From the NCBI GenBank assembly GCA_020137815.1, contig CM035352.1:4632998-4696997 (forward strand): a DNA stretch of 64,000 bases. The letters run 5' to 3'. Positions within the stretch are counted from its first letter, which is position 1. Each line of letters starts with the position of its first letter. The DNA comes from Hormiphora californensis. Its lineage: Eukaryota > Ctenophora > Tentaculata > Cydippida > Pleurobrachiidae. Under the pieces are notes generated by a model. It was not told the origin of the DNA and made no database searches. It was given only the letters and a program-made list of their open reading frames with translations. A program made the translations under genes and the position numbers. Shown piece after piece: positions 12,042 to 21,635 of the stretch.

Positions 12042-12659
12042 AGAGTGAGAGTGAGCAGGGAGAGTGAGCAGGGAGATAATGAAATTGAAATGCAAAGTAG
12101 AAAAATAGGAAATAAGAAATTATGAAAAAAAGGCTCGACTCAGAGACATTTTATCGTTTTTTTGAGAGCCCTTATCTGCGTTAGGACTGTCTCCCCTAGA
12201 CTCCTAAACACCCCCTCTCTCCCCGCAGACTCCTGATGTCTAAGCCCCCTCTCTCCCCCAGACTCCTAACCCCCCTCTCCGATCTATCCCTCAGACTCCT
12301 AACCCCCTAACGTTAATCCCCTCTCTATCTATCCCATGCAGACTCCTGATCCCCCTCTCTCTCTTTCCCCACATACTCCTAACCCCCTTTCTATCCTCTG
12401 CAGATCCCCCTCTCTCTGTCCCCACATACTCCTAACCACCCCCCCCCCCCCAGACTCCTAACCCAGTAACCCCTAACCCCTCCTCTCTATCCTCTGTAGT
12501 CTCCTATAAACTCCTAACCCCTCCTCTCTATCCCCTCCCAGACTCCTGATCCACATGGATAGTAGGATGATTGAGCAGTTCCAGGATGAGGATGACTTCA
12601 TCCTTGAGATTAGTTTCCAGAACAAGGAGGGCCTCTTTGAGGTCACCTTTATCTATTGA
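202..12659 (+). CDS. grh: grainyhead-like transcription factor, 5' partial
   Basis: CP2/grainyhead family DNA-binding protein; in animals these activate epithelial and cuticle genes. Exons read from splice sites: 202-381, 723-799, 964-1037, 1277-1385, 3852-3966, 4297-4417, 5726-5816, 6005-about 6144, about 6460-6657, 7384-7448, 9897-9945, 10201-10242, 10360-10402, 11082-11167, 11578-11642, 12542-12659 (TGA). All phases agree, giving about 524 codons. Diagnostic pieces of the DNA-binding domain are DTLTYLNKGQYYSINF, NAVSFTWNSNIGAQIVLRIN, EFSSQKGIKGTPLYIQIDT and CYCQIKVFRDKGAERK. The C-terminal dimerization domain is seen in VTIYVKKADETIYNALCL, FYKRSKRG and FQDEDDFILEI. GAERK and the C-terminal fold favour grainyhead over TFCP2. 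A Gly-rich stretch lies in the first visible exon. The 6005 exon end and the 6460 start are least certain (6434 is an alternative acceptor). Earlier exons lie left of the window. Confidence 0.9.
1443..2912. mobile_element. 1.47-kb foldback (palindromic) element in grh intron
   Basis: Two nearly identical arms of about 703 bp (1443-2145 and 2209-2912) face each other around a spacer of about 63 bp. The ends are CACGGTGCCCCTTAAGG and its reverse complement. CTGT flanks both sides (1439-1442, 2913-2916), a possible 4-bp target duplication, although the right copy also begins a neighbouring repeat. No transposase is visible; the open frames inside are mirror images of each other. Confidence 0.9.
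2914..2970. repeat. TGTCTGGC short hairpin repeat, copy 1
   Basis: Starts TGTCTGGCCAGACCCG and ends GCGCCGCCAGACA. One of six related 40-70 bp GC-rich units in this window, with inner motifs ATCTGAG, CGGGTC and GATTCTCA. Confidence 0.65.
3661..3719. repeat. Solo end related to the 14643-15344 foldback
   Basis: TTGGTCACATTGATACCTGA followed by GAGATCG/CGATCTC palindromes matches the terminal sequence of the foldback at 14643-15344. Lies in a grh intron. Confidence 0.5.
4238..4261. repeat. Minimal CTTGCC/CAAG element (24 bp)
   Basis: The two termini of the tiny CTTGCCTTGTT...AACAAAACAAG family fused directly with no interior. It may be a deletion product of that element. Confidence 0.45.
5083..5323. 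mobile_element. 241-bp TIR element with TA duplication
   Basis: Terminal inverted repeats of about 45 bp, beginning GTGGGAGACACTAGCGTGGT at the left and ending in its reverse complement, flanked by TA (5081-5082, 5324-5325). TA target sites are typical of the Tc1/mariner/pogo superfamily. Non-coding, in the grh intron 4418-5725. Confidence 0.8.
5878..5945. mobile_element. pogo-type MITE CAGTC(A/G)GACCCCGATTTA, copy 1
   Basis: 68-bp hairpin with ends CAGTCAGACCCCGATTTA and TAAATCGGGGTCTGACTG. The terminus resembles pogo/Tigger inverted repeats. No clean TA pair at this copy. Confidence 0.7.
6267..6352. repeat. GTCAGAGCATTGGCCTGA repeat, copy 1
   Basis: Bounded by GTCAGAGCTTTGGCAGCTGA and GTCAGAGCATTGGCCTGA, with CCCTATTCTCATTTCT inside. 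Same family as the copy with an exact target duplication at 49997-50097. Confidence 0.6.
6647..6755 (+). repeat. 30-bp tandem repeat duplicating a grh splice donor
   Basis: Unit GAAGCGACCAG|GTATGTGTG continuing to GCAGGAGTTGT, three full copies (6647-6676, 6677-6706, 6707-6736) and a partial fourth. Each copy carries the exon end and the GTATGT donor. Use of any donor after the first brings an in-frame TGA into the mRNA. Confidence 0.9.
6853..7092. mobile_element. Inverted-repeat element CCGGTTTTATAGGC
   Basis: Perfect 14-bp inverted repeats CCGGTTTTATAGGC (6853-6866) and GCCTATAAAACCGG (7079-7092) bound a 240-bp segment. A CTTGCCTTGTTCGACCC...CAAAACAAG element (6973-7010) is nested inside. 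Confidence 0.6.
7633..7670. repeat. CTTGCCTTGTTCGACCC element copy
   Basis: Starts CTTGCCTTGTTCGACCCTCC and ends GGAGAACATAA, a variant right end of the tiny family. In a grh intron. Confidence 0.5.
7757..7844. repeat. 88-bp insertion with direct repeats, end related to the 14643 element
   Basis: CAAATCTGTTT occurs on both sides (7746-7756, 7845-7855), as a target duplication would. The insert contains GAGATCGATCTCAGTCGCTG and ends TTTGTCACCAA, like the end of the 14643-15344 foldback. Confidence 0.55.
8756..8927. mobile_element. pogo-type MITE, copy 2
   Basis: 172 bp, TIRs CAGTCGGACCCCGATTTA / TAAATCGGGGTCCGACTG, flanked by TA on both sides. CCCCGATTTAG is repeated internally. Confidence 0.85.
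8983..9137. repeat. (GT)n microsatellite
   Basis: Imperfect GT/GTGTGA/GATC-interrupted dinucleotide run in the long grh intron 7449-9896. The His/Thr-rich open frames on the minus strand are artefacts of this repeat. Confidence 0.9.
9423..9472. repeat. TGTCTGGC short hairpin repeat, copy 2
   Basis: TGTCTGGCGGCGCTGACCCG at the left and CACGGCGCCAGACA at the right, about 50 bp. Confidence 0.6.
10517..10560. repeat. Perfect hairpin in grh intron
   Basis: GGACGGGTTCCGGGAA and its exact reverse complement are separated by about 11 bases, a strong stem. Possibly the remnant of a MITE. Confidence 0.7.
10905..11082 (+). repeat. Acceptor-derived tandem repeat upstream of a grh exon
   Basis: About five or six imperfect copies of a roughly 31-bp unit, TTACGATTTACTAACT plus ACCTAATTCCTCCAG. 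Each has a TACTAAC-type branch site, a pyrimidine tract and often CAG/TAG, and the last copy runs into the real exon at 11082, which begins TTACTATTTACG. Confidence 0.85.
11422..11553. mobile_element. 132-bp TIR element with 8-bp duplication
   Basis: GTGCTAAT flanks both ends (11414-11421, 11554-11561). Ends are imperfect inverted repeats: TTGCCATGCTACGCAGTCTG and CAGACTGGGAACATGTCAA. An inner ACCGGGCC/GGCCCGGT hairpin is present. 8-bp duplications suggest the hAT superfamily. It sits 24 bp before the acceptor of the 11578 grh exon. A related end occurs near 7930. Confidence 0.75.
11979..12038. repeat. (GA)n microsatellite
   Basis: Pure GA run in the last grh intron. Confidence 0.95.
12200..12541 (+). 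repeat. Decoy-acceptor repeat before the last grh exon
   Basis: About ten imperfect copies of CAGACTCCTGATCC/CAGACTCCTAACCCCC with CCCTCTCTCT tracts. The real last exon (12542) begins with the same ACTCCTGATCC, so many copies look like acceptor plus exon start. Confidence 0.85.
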
Positions 12660-13160
12660 GCAGCTAGGAGACACCATTAGGAGATTGCGCTGGCCCGCGT
12701 CCACCCACACCACAATTCGACAAGAGACAGTGTAATATCCATTGTTGTGGTTGTTGAGTCCAGCTAACTCAACGATATATGTTGTGTGGGAATATGAGAC
12801 GCAGATTAAGATATGAAATATAGAAAACAAGATTAACGAATTTATATGGGACTCTACAAGAAGCGAGAGATATAAGAGAGTGTGTTTGTTGTGACTTTAG
12901 CATTGCATGTCGTGCATGTGTTTACCATTTGAAGATATGAAATATGTTGGGTATAAAATCATAGCTGCTGAGTGTTTTTAATAGAAGTATTTTGTGTTTT
13001 TACCAATATATATGTTTTCTACCATCAGATATATACGCATATTAAAATGTTTACACATCACATGCTGCTTTTTTAACTGTTTTATCTTTGTTACACAGAT
13101 GTCGAGGGTGCATGATGTTTTTCACTTTTGGTATGTAGCTTTTTTACAAATATTACAATA

Positions 13161-13218
13161 CAGTCGGACCTTGATTTACCGGGGACAAAGTGTTTTGCCC
13201 GGTAAATCGGGGTCCGAC
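13161..13218. mobile_element. pogo-type MITE, copy 3 (short)
   Basis: Starts TA|CAGTCGGACCTTGATTTA and ends TAAATCGGGGTCCGAC, with a degraded right tip. Confidence 0.75.
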
Positions 13219-13432
13219 AATACAAGTGCAGTAATATCAAATGATAGTTGGAGCTCATGTTTTGTAGCAGGTTTATTGATATAGCTCCATGATTAGCAGA
13301 GTTTTATAGACCCCATCTGAATAATATACTGTACAATATTGAATGCCATGTTTAGTACAACTGTTGTGGAATGTAGACATCTCTAGTTGTAAAACAAAAC
13401 AACCGAGTTTTTGCTTTTTAATCTGAAATCCG

Positions 13433-14642
13433 GCTGCACAATGATAGGTCCCGGCTGCACAATGACAGGTCCCGGCTGCACAATGATAGGTCCCGGCTGC
13501 ACAATGACAGGTCCCGGCTGCACTATGACAGCTCCCGGCTGCACAATGACAGGTCCCGGCTGCACAATGACAGGTCCCGGCTGCACAATGACAGGTCCCG
13601 GCTACACAATGACAGGTCCCGGCTGCACAATGACAGGTCCCGGCTGCACAATGGCAGGTCCCGGCTGCACAATGACAGGTACCGGCTGCACAATGACAGG
13701 TCCCGGCTACACAATGACAGGTCCCGGCTGCACAATGACAGGCCCCGGCTGTACAATGACAGGTCCCAGCTGCACAATGTCAGGTCCTGGCTACACAATG
13801 ACATATCCCGGCTGCACAATGACAGGTCCCGGCTGCACATTGACAGGCTCCGGCTGCACAATGACAGGTCCCGGCTGCACAATGACAGGTCCTGGCTGCA
13901 CAATGACAGATTGACAGGTCCCGGCTGCACAATGACAGGTCCCGGCTGCACAATGTCAGGTCCCGGCTGCACAATGACAGGTCCCGGCTGCACAATGATA
14001 GGTCCCGGCTGCACAATGCCAGGTCCCGGCTGCACAATGATAGGTCCCGGCTGCACAATGACAGGTCCCGGCTGCACAATGATAGGTCCCGGCTGCACAA
14101 TGACAGGTCCCGGCTGCACAATGACAGCTCCCGGCTGCACAATGACAGCTCCCGGCTACACAATTACAGGTCCCGGCTGCACAATGACAGGTCCCGGCTA
14201 CACAATGACAGGTCTCTGCTACACAATGACATGTTCCGGCTGCAAAATGATAGGTCCCGGCTGCACAATGACAGGTCCCGGCTGCACAATTACAGGTCCC
14301 GGCTGCACAATGACAGGTCCCGGCTACACAATGACAGGTCTCTGCTACACAATGACATGTTCCGGCTGCAAAATGATAGGTCCCGGCTGCACAATGACAG
14401 GTCCCGGCTGCACAATGACAGGTCCCGGCTGCACAATGACAGCTCCCGGCTACACAATTACAGGTCCCGGCTGCACAATGACAGGTCCCGGCTACACAAT
14501 GACAGGTCTCTGCTACACAATGACATGTTCCGGCTGCAAAATGATAGGTCCCGGCTGCACAATGACAGGTCCCGGCTACACAATGACAGCTCCCGGCTAC
14601 ACAAATAACAGGTCCCGGCTGCACAATGACAAGTCCCGGCTG
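13433..14642 (+). repeat. 21-bp minisatellite (about 57 copies)
   Basis: Unit GGCTGCACAATGACAGGTCCC, variants TACACAA, GATAGG and GCTCCC. The length is divisible by three, so several frames stay open (repeating TGPGCTM, HNDRSRL, CSRDLSL). With no start context or homologue, these are not taken as genes. Higher-order blocks containing TCTCTGCTACACAATGACAT recur three times. The array resumes at 15345 after a transposon. Confidence 0.95.
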
Positions 14643-15344
14643 TTGGTGACATAGACACCGTGCGCGACCAAGATAGAGCTCACACACAGGTGTCTGCTCC
14701 GCCTCAAAAAGGGTCGTTTCTTTCAAGGGATGTTGCACGCGATCCACTGGACCGATTTGCATCCGGTTTGTCGCAAAAGACTACAAATGATCCTAATATA
14801 CTGGAAAATACCCGAGAAGTTTGTCTGTCAACAGGAAGTGGGTCAAAATTGACACTAAGTTAAACCTATAATCTGGCTTCCGAGAGTTTCTGCACTACGC
14901 CCATGCGATTTAGAAGATATTAGGAGATATGTTGATGCAATTAGCATCAGCTATTAATGCCGGGTATTTTCCAGTACTCACAAGAGTTCAACCTATCTTC
15001 TGATACCCTCAGATTCATTCTACAGTGTAGTTAAACCTATAATCTGGCTTCCGAGCCTTTTTGCACCACTCCCAGACGGTGTAGAATCTATAGATTTGAC
15101 TTCAGTGTCAATTTTTACCCACTTCCTGTTGACAGACAAACTTCTCGGGTATTTTCCAGTAAACTACGACCAATTTGTAGTCTTTTGCGACAAACCGGAT
15201 GCAAATCGGTCCAGTGGATCACGTGCAATTTGGCTTGAAAGACACGACCCTTTTTTAGGGGGCGGAGCGGACACCTATGTGCGAGCTCGATCTCGGTCGC
15301 TGCGCGACCTCGATCTCGCACGCACTAGGTGTCAATGTCACCAA
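14643..15344. mobile_element. 702-bp Mutator-like foldback inside the minisatellite
   Basis: Ends TTGGTGACATAGACACC and its near-complement GGTGTCAATGTCACCAA, with long inverted arms (left arm roughly 14643-14880, right roughly 15100-15344). TCCCGGCTG flanks both sides exactly (14634-14642, 15345-15353). A 9-bp duplication and long TIRs are typical of Mutator-like elements. No transposase. Confidence 0.85.
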
Positions 15345-15490
15345 TCCCGGCTGCACAATGTCAGGTCCCGGCTGCACAATGACAGGTGCCGCATGCACAA
15401 TGACAGGTGCCGGCTGCACAATGACAGGTCCCGGCTGCACAATGACAGGTGCCGGCTACACAATGACAGGTGCCGGCTACACAATGACAA
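15345..15490 (+). repeat. Continuation of the 21-bp minisatellite
   Basis: About seven further copies after the foldback, with the variant GGTGCCGGCTGC. Confidence 0.9.
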
Positions 15491-16168
15491 TCTGAGTCTT
15501 TCTGGCGGTGTCGCCGCCCGCCACCTCCCACCATTTGATTTCACTGGGAATCAAAACGGGGTTTGGTAGATCTGCAGAATACCATTTTGAGTCATTGACC
15601 CCTTACTCAACAAACTTTTGAGCACTTCTGTAAGTGTACATTGCAAGGGCACACTCAAGTCGACTACCGACGGCTGTCAGTATGACTTGGATTTCAATAT
15701 CTAAATCAATGATACATTTCTTGAATCTGATAAATTGACTTATTTTGCCAAACTCAGCTCCTGATTAAACCACAGAACCCACCAGCTTTGATAATTTAAT
15801 GATAACAAAATGAAACGAATAAATTTTAAAACGTCAAAACAATGGTTTGGGCAAACAGAGTACAATCAATCTCTTGAAAATCGAATCTTTTCATTTTGTT
15901 TTTCATGACTGCTGCAGATAATAAAGAATATAATATATCAATAACCTACAACAAACTTAATTCATATAGTGTACTAGTACTACCGAAACCAACAAAAATC
16001 AAACTAACCGGATCTAACCGTGCTAAAATTCTAGTTTTTTCTGATCCAAAAACGATGAAAACAGCCGTTGGACACTCTCATCGAAGGGAGGTCAGCTAGA
16101 TTTGTGACTGTTATATTGGACAAAATAATAAGAGACCCCAGTTCAATCTGTATTCCTTGACTCTTATC

Positions 16169-16220
16169 TGTCTGGCGCCGCCAGACCCCGTTTTGATTCT
16201 CGGGTCGGCGCCGATAGACA
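16169..16220. repeat. TGTCTGGC short hairpin repeat, copy 3
   Basis: TGTCTGGCGCCGCCAGACCC ... GGTCGGCGCCGATAGACA, 52 bp. Confidence 0.65.
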
Positions 16221-16461
16221 GATCTTAGTGCAGTTGTCTCTCCATCTAGCTGTCCAAAAATATTTGAAATAATTCCCCCCTCAGACACGTAATGTTAAGT
16301 TATATTTAATTAGAATAAGCAGCGGTCTGAAAGTGTAATACAAAACTAACTATATAATATTATGGACGGTTATACTCAATAAGGTAACATGGAAAGTGGT
16401 GGAATATTTTTATTTACGGCGTTGACATCGTATCAATTATAGATAAGGGTAGATAGACTCT

Positions 16462-16525
16462 GTCAGAGCATTGGCCTGACCCTATTCTCGGAGCGCGAAA
16501 ACTGTTGTCAGAGCATTGGCCTGAC
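16462..16525. repeat. GTCAGAGCATTGGCCTGA repeat, copy 2
   Basis: Two direct copies of GTCAGAGCATTGGCCTGAC around CCTATTCTCGGAGCGCGAA. Confidence 0.6.
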
Positions 16526-16526
16526 C

Positions 16527-16592
16527 TGTCTGGCGCCGCCGACCCCATCTGAGCGCACTCAGAATCAAATTGGGGTATGGGCGCCGCCATAC
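16527..16592. repeat. TGTCTGGC short hairpin repeat, copy 4
   Basis: Abuts the right copy of the GTCAGAGCATTGG repeat and ends GCGCCGCCATACA, as if inserted into or beside it. Confidence 0.6.
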
Positions 16593-16839
16593 AGGGCCTG
16601 ACAGGATAGACTCGCTAAGATAGCAGATAGGTAGCTACCATTATCTATACCGTACATGATCATGGTCACCGTGTTCAGTTGTTTGTAACAATATAGGGTA
16701 ACAATATAATATGGCTAAAAGTACAAACGGCAATAAAATCACTCAAAGAACTCTCTCCATGGAGCCTCTAAATACTAATGTTTTTCAATTATAATCAATG
16801 AAACCAATCACACTCTAACTAAATTGGTCCATGTAAAGT

Positions 16840-16947
16840 AGGAACCGACCGACACAAGTAAACAACCAATCAGAACTCGTTATTTAGGTCACGTGACTGG
16901 TTATCAGCCAATCAGGGACCAGTATTTCCTGATTCGGTCGGTTCCTG
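16840..16947. mobile_element. CAGGAACCGACCG MITE, copy 1
   Basis: TIRs AGGAACCGACCGA / TCGGTCGGTTCCT. The interior carries two CCAATCAG boxes and GTCACGTGAC. It lies 10 bp downstream of the adenylyl cyclase stop. Confidence 0.8.
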
Positions 16948-16956
16948 ATGTACAGG

Positions 16957-18665
16957 CTACAGGACGACATTGTCCGGTGAATTGATATTCTTAGAAGATC
17001 GAGCCTCCAAGTTTTGCTTTATTTGTCCCTCGGGTTTCCTCTCTACACAGAAGTGGGTGATCATCTCGCCCTTTCCCTTGATGTTAACTTTGCCCCGTTT
17101 TGGGAGCTTGAAGTGGTCGATTAGGTAGGGAAGGCACTCCGCGGGTAGTTGAATTTTACCCTCTTTACCTGTAGACATCATTCTACTAGAGAGGTTCACG
17201 GTGTCTCCCCAGATATCATACAGGACCTGCAGGGGAGAGAGAGAGAGAGATATGTGAGTGATTTATTAGCTGCAGGGCCGGGGTAACTATCATAATGTGG
17301 TCAAAGATTCCCATTTTCTACTTTTTTCCCCGTTGGCCTGACTATGATCCTATTCAGAATAGTATTCTCTGATAGGAGATGCTATATTTACTGGGGATTT
17401 GAGGGATATAGTATAACCTATGAACAAGGTCGACTACCCTTGCACAGGGCCGCAACAAAGACCCATTATTATAGGCTAGTGTGTTTCCTATTGGAAGGCA
17501 GCCATATAAAAACCGGTTTAACGCCGGTCAAACATGGCATTGGCAGGAAGATTCCATTGAAAACCTGTTCACAATCTGGCTCTCGCCTCTCTCGCTCTTT
17601 CTCTCGAGTGCGCTCTCGCTCTCTCTCTCTCACTCTCTCTTTTTCTCTCTCTCTCCCTCTCTCTCTCACTCGCTCACAACAAATAATTTATAACTTGGCA
17701 CCCAAGACTCTAAGCATTGGACATGAACTTGGCATTAGTTATCGGGGGATATTTTGTTGAATAAGGGATATCCCAAATTTTAGATATCACAGGCTATGAT
17801 ATATCATTCATTGCCCAGTATATCCCAGTATATCTTTTCAGCATTTTCGAAACAGCATGCCCGGGCTTGCCAAGTGCCAAGTCTATCAGCTTATACCTGA
17901 ACACATGACCCATGTCTATCTAACGAGTGACCACATCACACATGTTAGGCCACATGTAACCACATCGCGTGACGACATATCGTACCTTATTTTGACCAAT
18001 AATTCCATCCGTAACAGGTCCGTAGTTGAAGCCAATCTTCATGAGAAATTTGGTACCAAGAGTATACTGGTTAAAATCCTTTAGAGTCTCCAGGATTTTG
18101 AAGCAGAAGTCCATCAGGTGAATAATGTGCTCGTGGTTACCCTGAAACATACAGATGGTTACCATGGTTACCCGTTAGAAACATACAGATGGTTACCCTG
18201 AAACATACAGATGGTTACCATGGTTACCCCTTAGTTACAGTTTACACAATGTATAATTACAGAAAAACCATCACTACAAGACAAGTTAAAATCCCATGTA
18301 TCATCTTGTAGAGTCCTACTGTTGCTAGGGTGATGCTAGGGACTAGGGTGTTGCTAGGGTGTTGCTAGGGTGATGCTAGGGTGTTGCTAGGGTGATGCTA
18401 GGGTGTTGCTAGGGTGATGCTAGGGTGTTGCTAGGGTGTTGCTAGGGTGATGCTAGGGTGTTTCTACGGTGATGCTAGGGTGATGCTAGGGTGTTGCTTA
18501 CCTGTTTCGTCTGCTCCTCAGTAAGGGGATCGAGACCAGAGGCAGCCATGTAACAAGGCCCAACCGTCTTAATCTTCTGAATAGCCCTCCACCTAGAGAG
18601 ATTTCGTTGCTTAGAAAGAGAGATAGATAGATAAATAAAGATAGGGGAAAGAGAGTGAGAGAGCG

Positions 18666-18750
<85 letters not shown>

Positions 18751-21548
18751 AAAAGAGAAAACGCATACGTATGAGTATGCATTATACCTCGGATCGCATT
18801 TTCTCATGTCCGACGCAGAAGCCAGCAGATCATCTAAATCTCGGACTATCTCGTTCAGTACCCTGATACACCCCATTCCTCCCTCAAATTTCTCCTCGTA
18901 GAAGTCCCAGAAATTGACGACGGAGGCGAAAAATCACCCCAACATGCTCGTATGAGTGGGAGTAACTGGGGAGAGGTTGTTGGGCTAATGAATATTTCGA
19001 ACGAGTAGCTGTTTATTAATTTTTCAAAACAATTTCGCGTTTTACAAAGTAGTCTTGAAAAAACAATTACTCGTAGTTCAATATACTCACCGAAGATCCC
19101 GTAGGAAATGTTCTGAAACATGTTTGGGGATGATGGTATTAAATAGTTGGGTTGTAACCTTTTCCTCCTCCCGCATTGTAGCCAACTCAAGGGTGCATTC
19201 CCTCATTACTGCAAACCGAGATCCTGTCTTCACAGAATTCACCCTGCAGGAGGTGATGTTAAACTTAAAAGGAACTACGACACACCAAACTATAAAAAAA
19301 CTTTCTAACGGGTATGTGGCGGATGGAAAAATTATTCGAGGTTGTAGTTCTCTTCCTGGATGGGGAGAGTATCAAAAATAAACAGGAAAACAAGAAGCAT
19401 AAACATACTTCTTGTTTTCCTGTTTATCTTTGATACTCTCCATATCCAGGATGATAACTACAACCTCGGAAAACTTTCTAGTTTGGGTTTGTAACAGTAA
19501 CCGGGCACCGCTAGTAACACTCTCATGCTTGAATCTGGAATAATCTCACTTGTAAAGAATCATGTATGTTTGCTTTGTACGTACCACAGTAGAGTTTTAA
19601 CGGCTACAAATAGACACAGCGCTGAGGTAATACCGAAGCCAGGAAGAAAACCTGAAAACAAGAGAGGGTTGGTATTTTGTATCGTGGAATTAGAGATTTC
19701 TCTTTCTCGAAATGCATAAATGTATATGTTGTCGAGATAAGAGTGGTGTAGAGTTTTTGCTTGTTGGTTGGTTGAACCGTCTTTGATTTTAGAAGAAGTT
19801 GGTGACAGTGCTGCTCACATACACATGTTTTTTTCCTTGTAATTCGGCCATTTCGTATGCAAATGACATCTTGCTAATTTGAACTGTCTGAACAATAATA
19901 TTGTTTTGTATTGTATTGTTGTGTAGTTATTGTCATGACAAGAAACAGGGCCTAATTTACAGATCACCACACAGTGCACCATGAACGAGCATGTGGTTAT
20001 CCGAGCAATGGCGGTGTTAACTTGGGTCGGTGCCGCCCTAGGTATGATCAATATCATCCTGAACACTATTGCAATAAGGTAAATCGTCTTCTCCCCCCCC
20101 CCCCCCCCGTTTTGATTCTCAAATCTGAGTGTGCGAGCAGTGCGCTCAGAGATAGATCGGGTCGGCTCTGCCAGACAGTTTTGCTGAGAGGGCAGCTGGG
20201 CTTGTGCACACAATTATCTATATCACGGCCCGTTGGCAAGGTAAATCTTATAACTGCCAAGTTTTCTCTGAAATTATTCCACTTTTTCAGAGTTTATAGC
20301 CGCCTGAAACCAAGAACCTATGCAACGTACTACCTTTATATTTGTATTTGTGTGGCTGATATTATTAATGGCTTCAACAGCTTCGTTACCTTTGCCATCT
20401 TTAAATCCGGGAAAAAGGAGCATAAACAGGTTTGGAATACCAACTGGTAGCTGCTATAGTTTACAGTTGCAGTATCTTACGGTAATTGTGAGGGGCAAAG
20501 ATACGCCAAAAACCGAAGCCGATATTTCTCCAGATGTAAACTAAAATTAAGTGATTTCTAATCTTCCCTCCATCCTCTTCAGATACTTTGTGACATCATA
20601 GGACCTGTTTCGTGTTCAGCCCGGCTCACACTTGACCTTCTTACAATACTGAGTGTGGGTCGAATGGTGGCCATTGCATTTCCATTCCACTTCCGGAGTC
20701 TGTTTAGCTACAGGAAGTGCTCGGTGTATGTGGGACTCTTCATAGCCTTTACAATTGTACAGTACCTGTTAGTCCCCATCAGCGGAGGAAGATTCGTCCC
20801 ACTAGGCAAGTACAGGGGTAACTCATAGAGTAAATCAACATATTATCATGATGTGCTTTTTTCTATAATTTCCCCTCATTTAACAAATAACCTCTCGTTG
20901 TCTGATACCCTTTATCAAGAGGGTCTCGGAAACTACCAACTGCACCGATCCCACTCTCCCAGTGCGTCACGGAATGTAACTCTATGATCTTCAGACAGCG
21001 GGTGGTGTGCGGCAGTGGTAAACAACACGGATCACAACATTACGGAAGCCACCAGGATATGTATGGAGATGGTACCACTTGTTGTGGAAGTTACAATTAG
21101 CGTGGGATGCTTTGTAGCCGCCATGGTTACTCTCAGGTTAGGTTACCAAGCCATTTCCCATGGTTACCAACCCATTCTCCATGGTTACAAACCCATTCCT
21201 CATAGTTGCCTACCATTAAATCAAACTTGTTGACTGCATTCAATCCCTAGAGTTTAAGCAATTTTGCAGAATTGACCCTGAAAAACAGAACCTCATGTCA
21301 AGTACACCATGGTTACCAACCCATTCCCCAAGGTTAACTACCAGTTAATAAACCTATTTGACTGTACCCATGTTCGCAGGATTGACCCTGAGAAGCAGAA
21401 CCTGATGTCAAGTACACGGGCGAGACGGAAAAGCATTGTAACCCTAAACTACATGCTGGTATCTTTTATCTTTTGCTTCGGACCTTGGACCCTACTTGAG
21501 TTGCTTGGTACACTCAAACTGATGGGCATCAATACTGGCATTTACATA

Positions 21549-21635
<87 letters not shown>

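Larger units (their letters stand above)
12660..16956. other. Intergenic gap between convergent grh and adenylyl cyclase
   Basis: No conserved coding sequence seen. Contents: grh 3' flank, a pogo-type MITE (13161-13218), the 21-bp minisatellite with its nested foldback, TGTCTGGC and GTCAGAGCATTGG repeats near 16.2-16.6 kb, and a CAGGAACCGACCG element just before the cyclase 3' end. Confidence 0.7.

Noticed and set aside
13411-14762. Several long frames (167-268 codons) with heptad-like TGPGCTM or CSRDLSL repeats
   Set aside because: The 21-bp unit is divisible by three, so many frames on both strands stay open; no start context, no splice signals, no conserved flanks.
18475-18876. Ser-Leu-rich membrane-like ORFs (also at 12.0, 24.5, 26.4, 30.7 and 41.5 kb)
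   Set aside because: Translations of GA/CT microsatellites.
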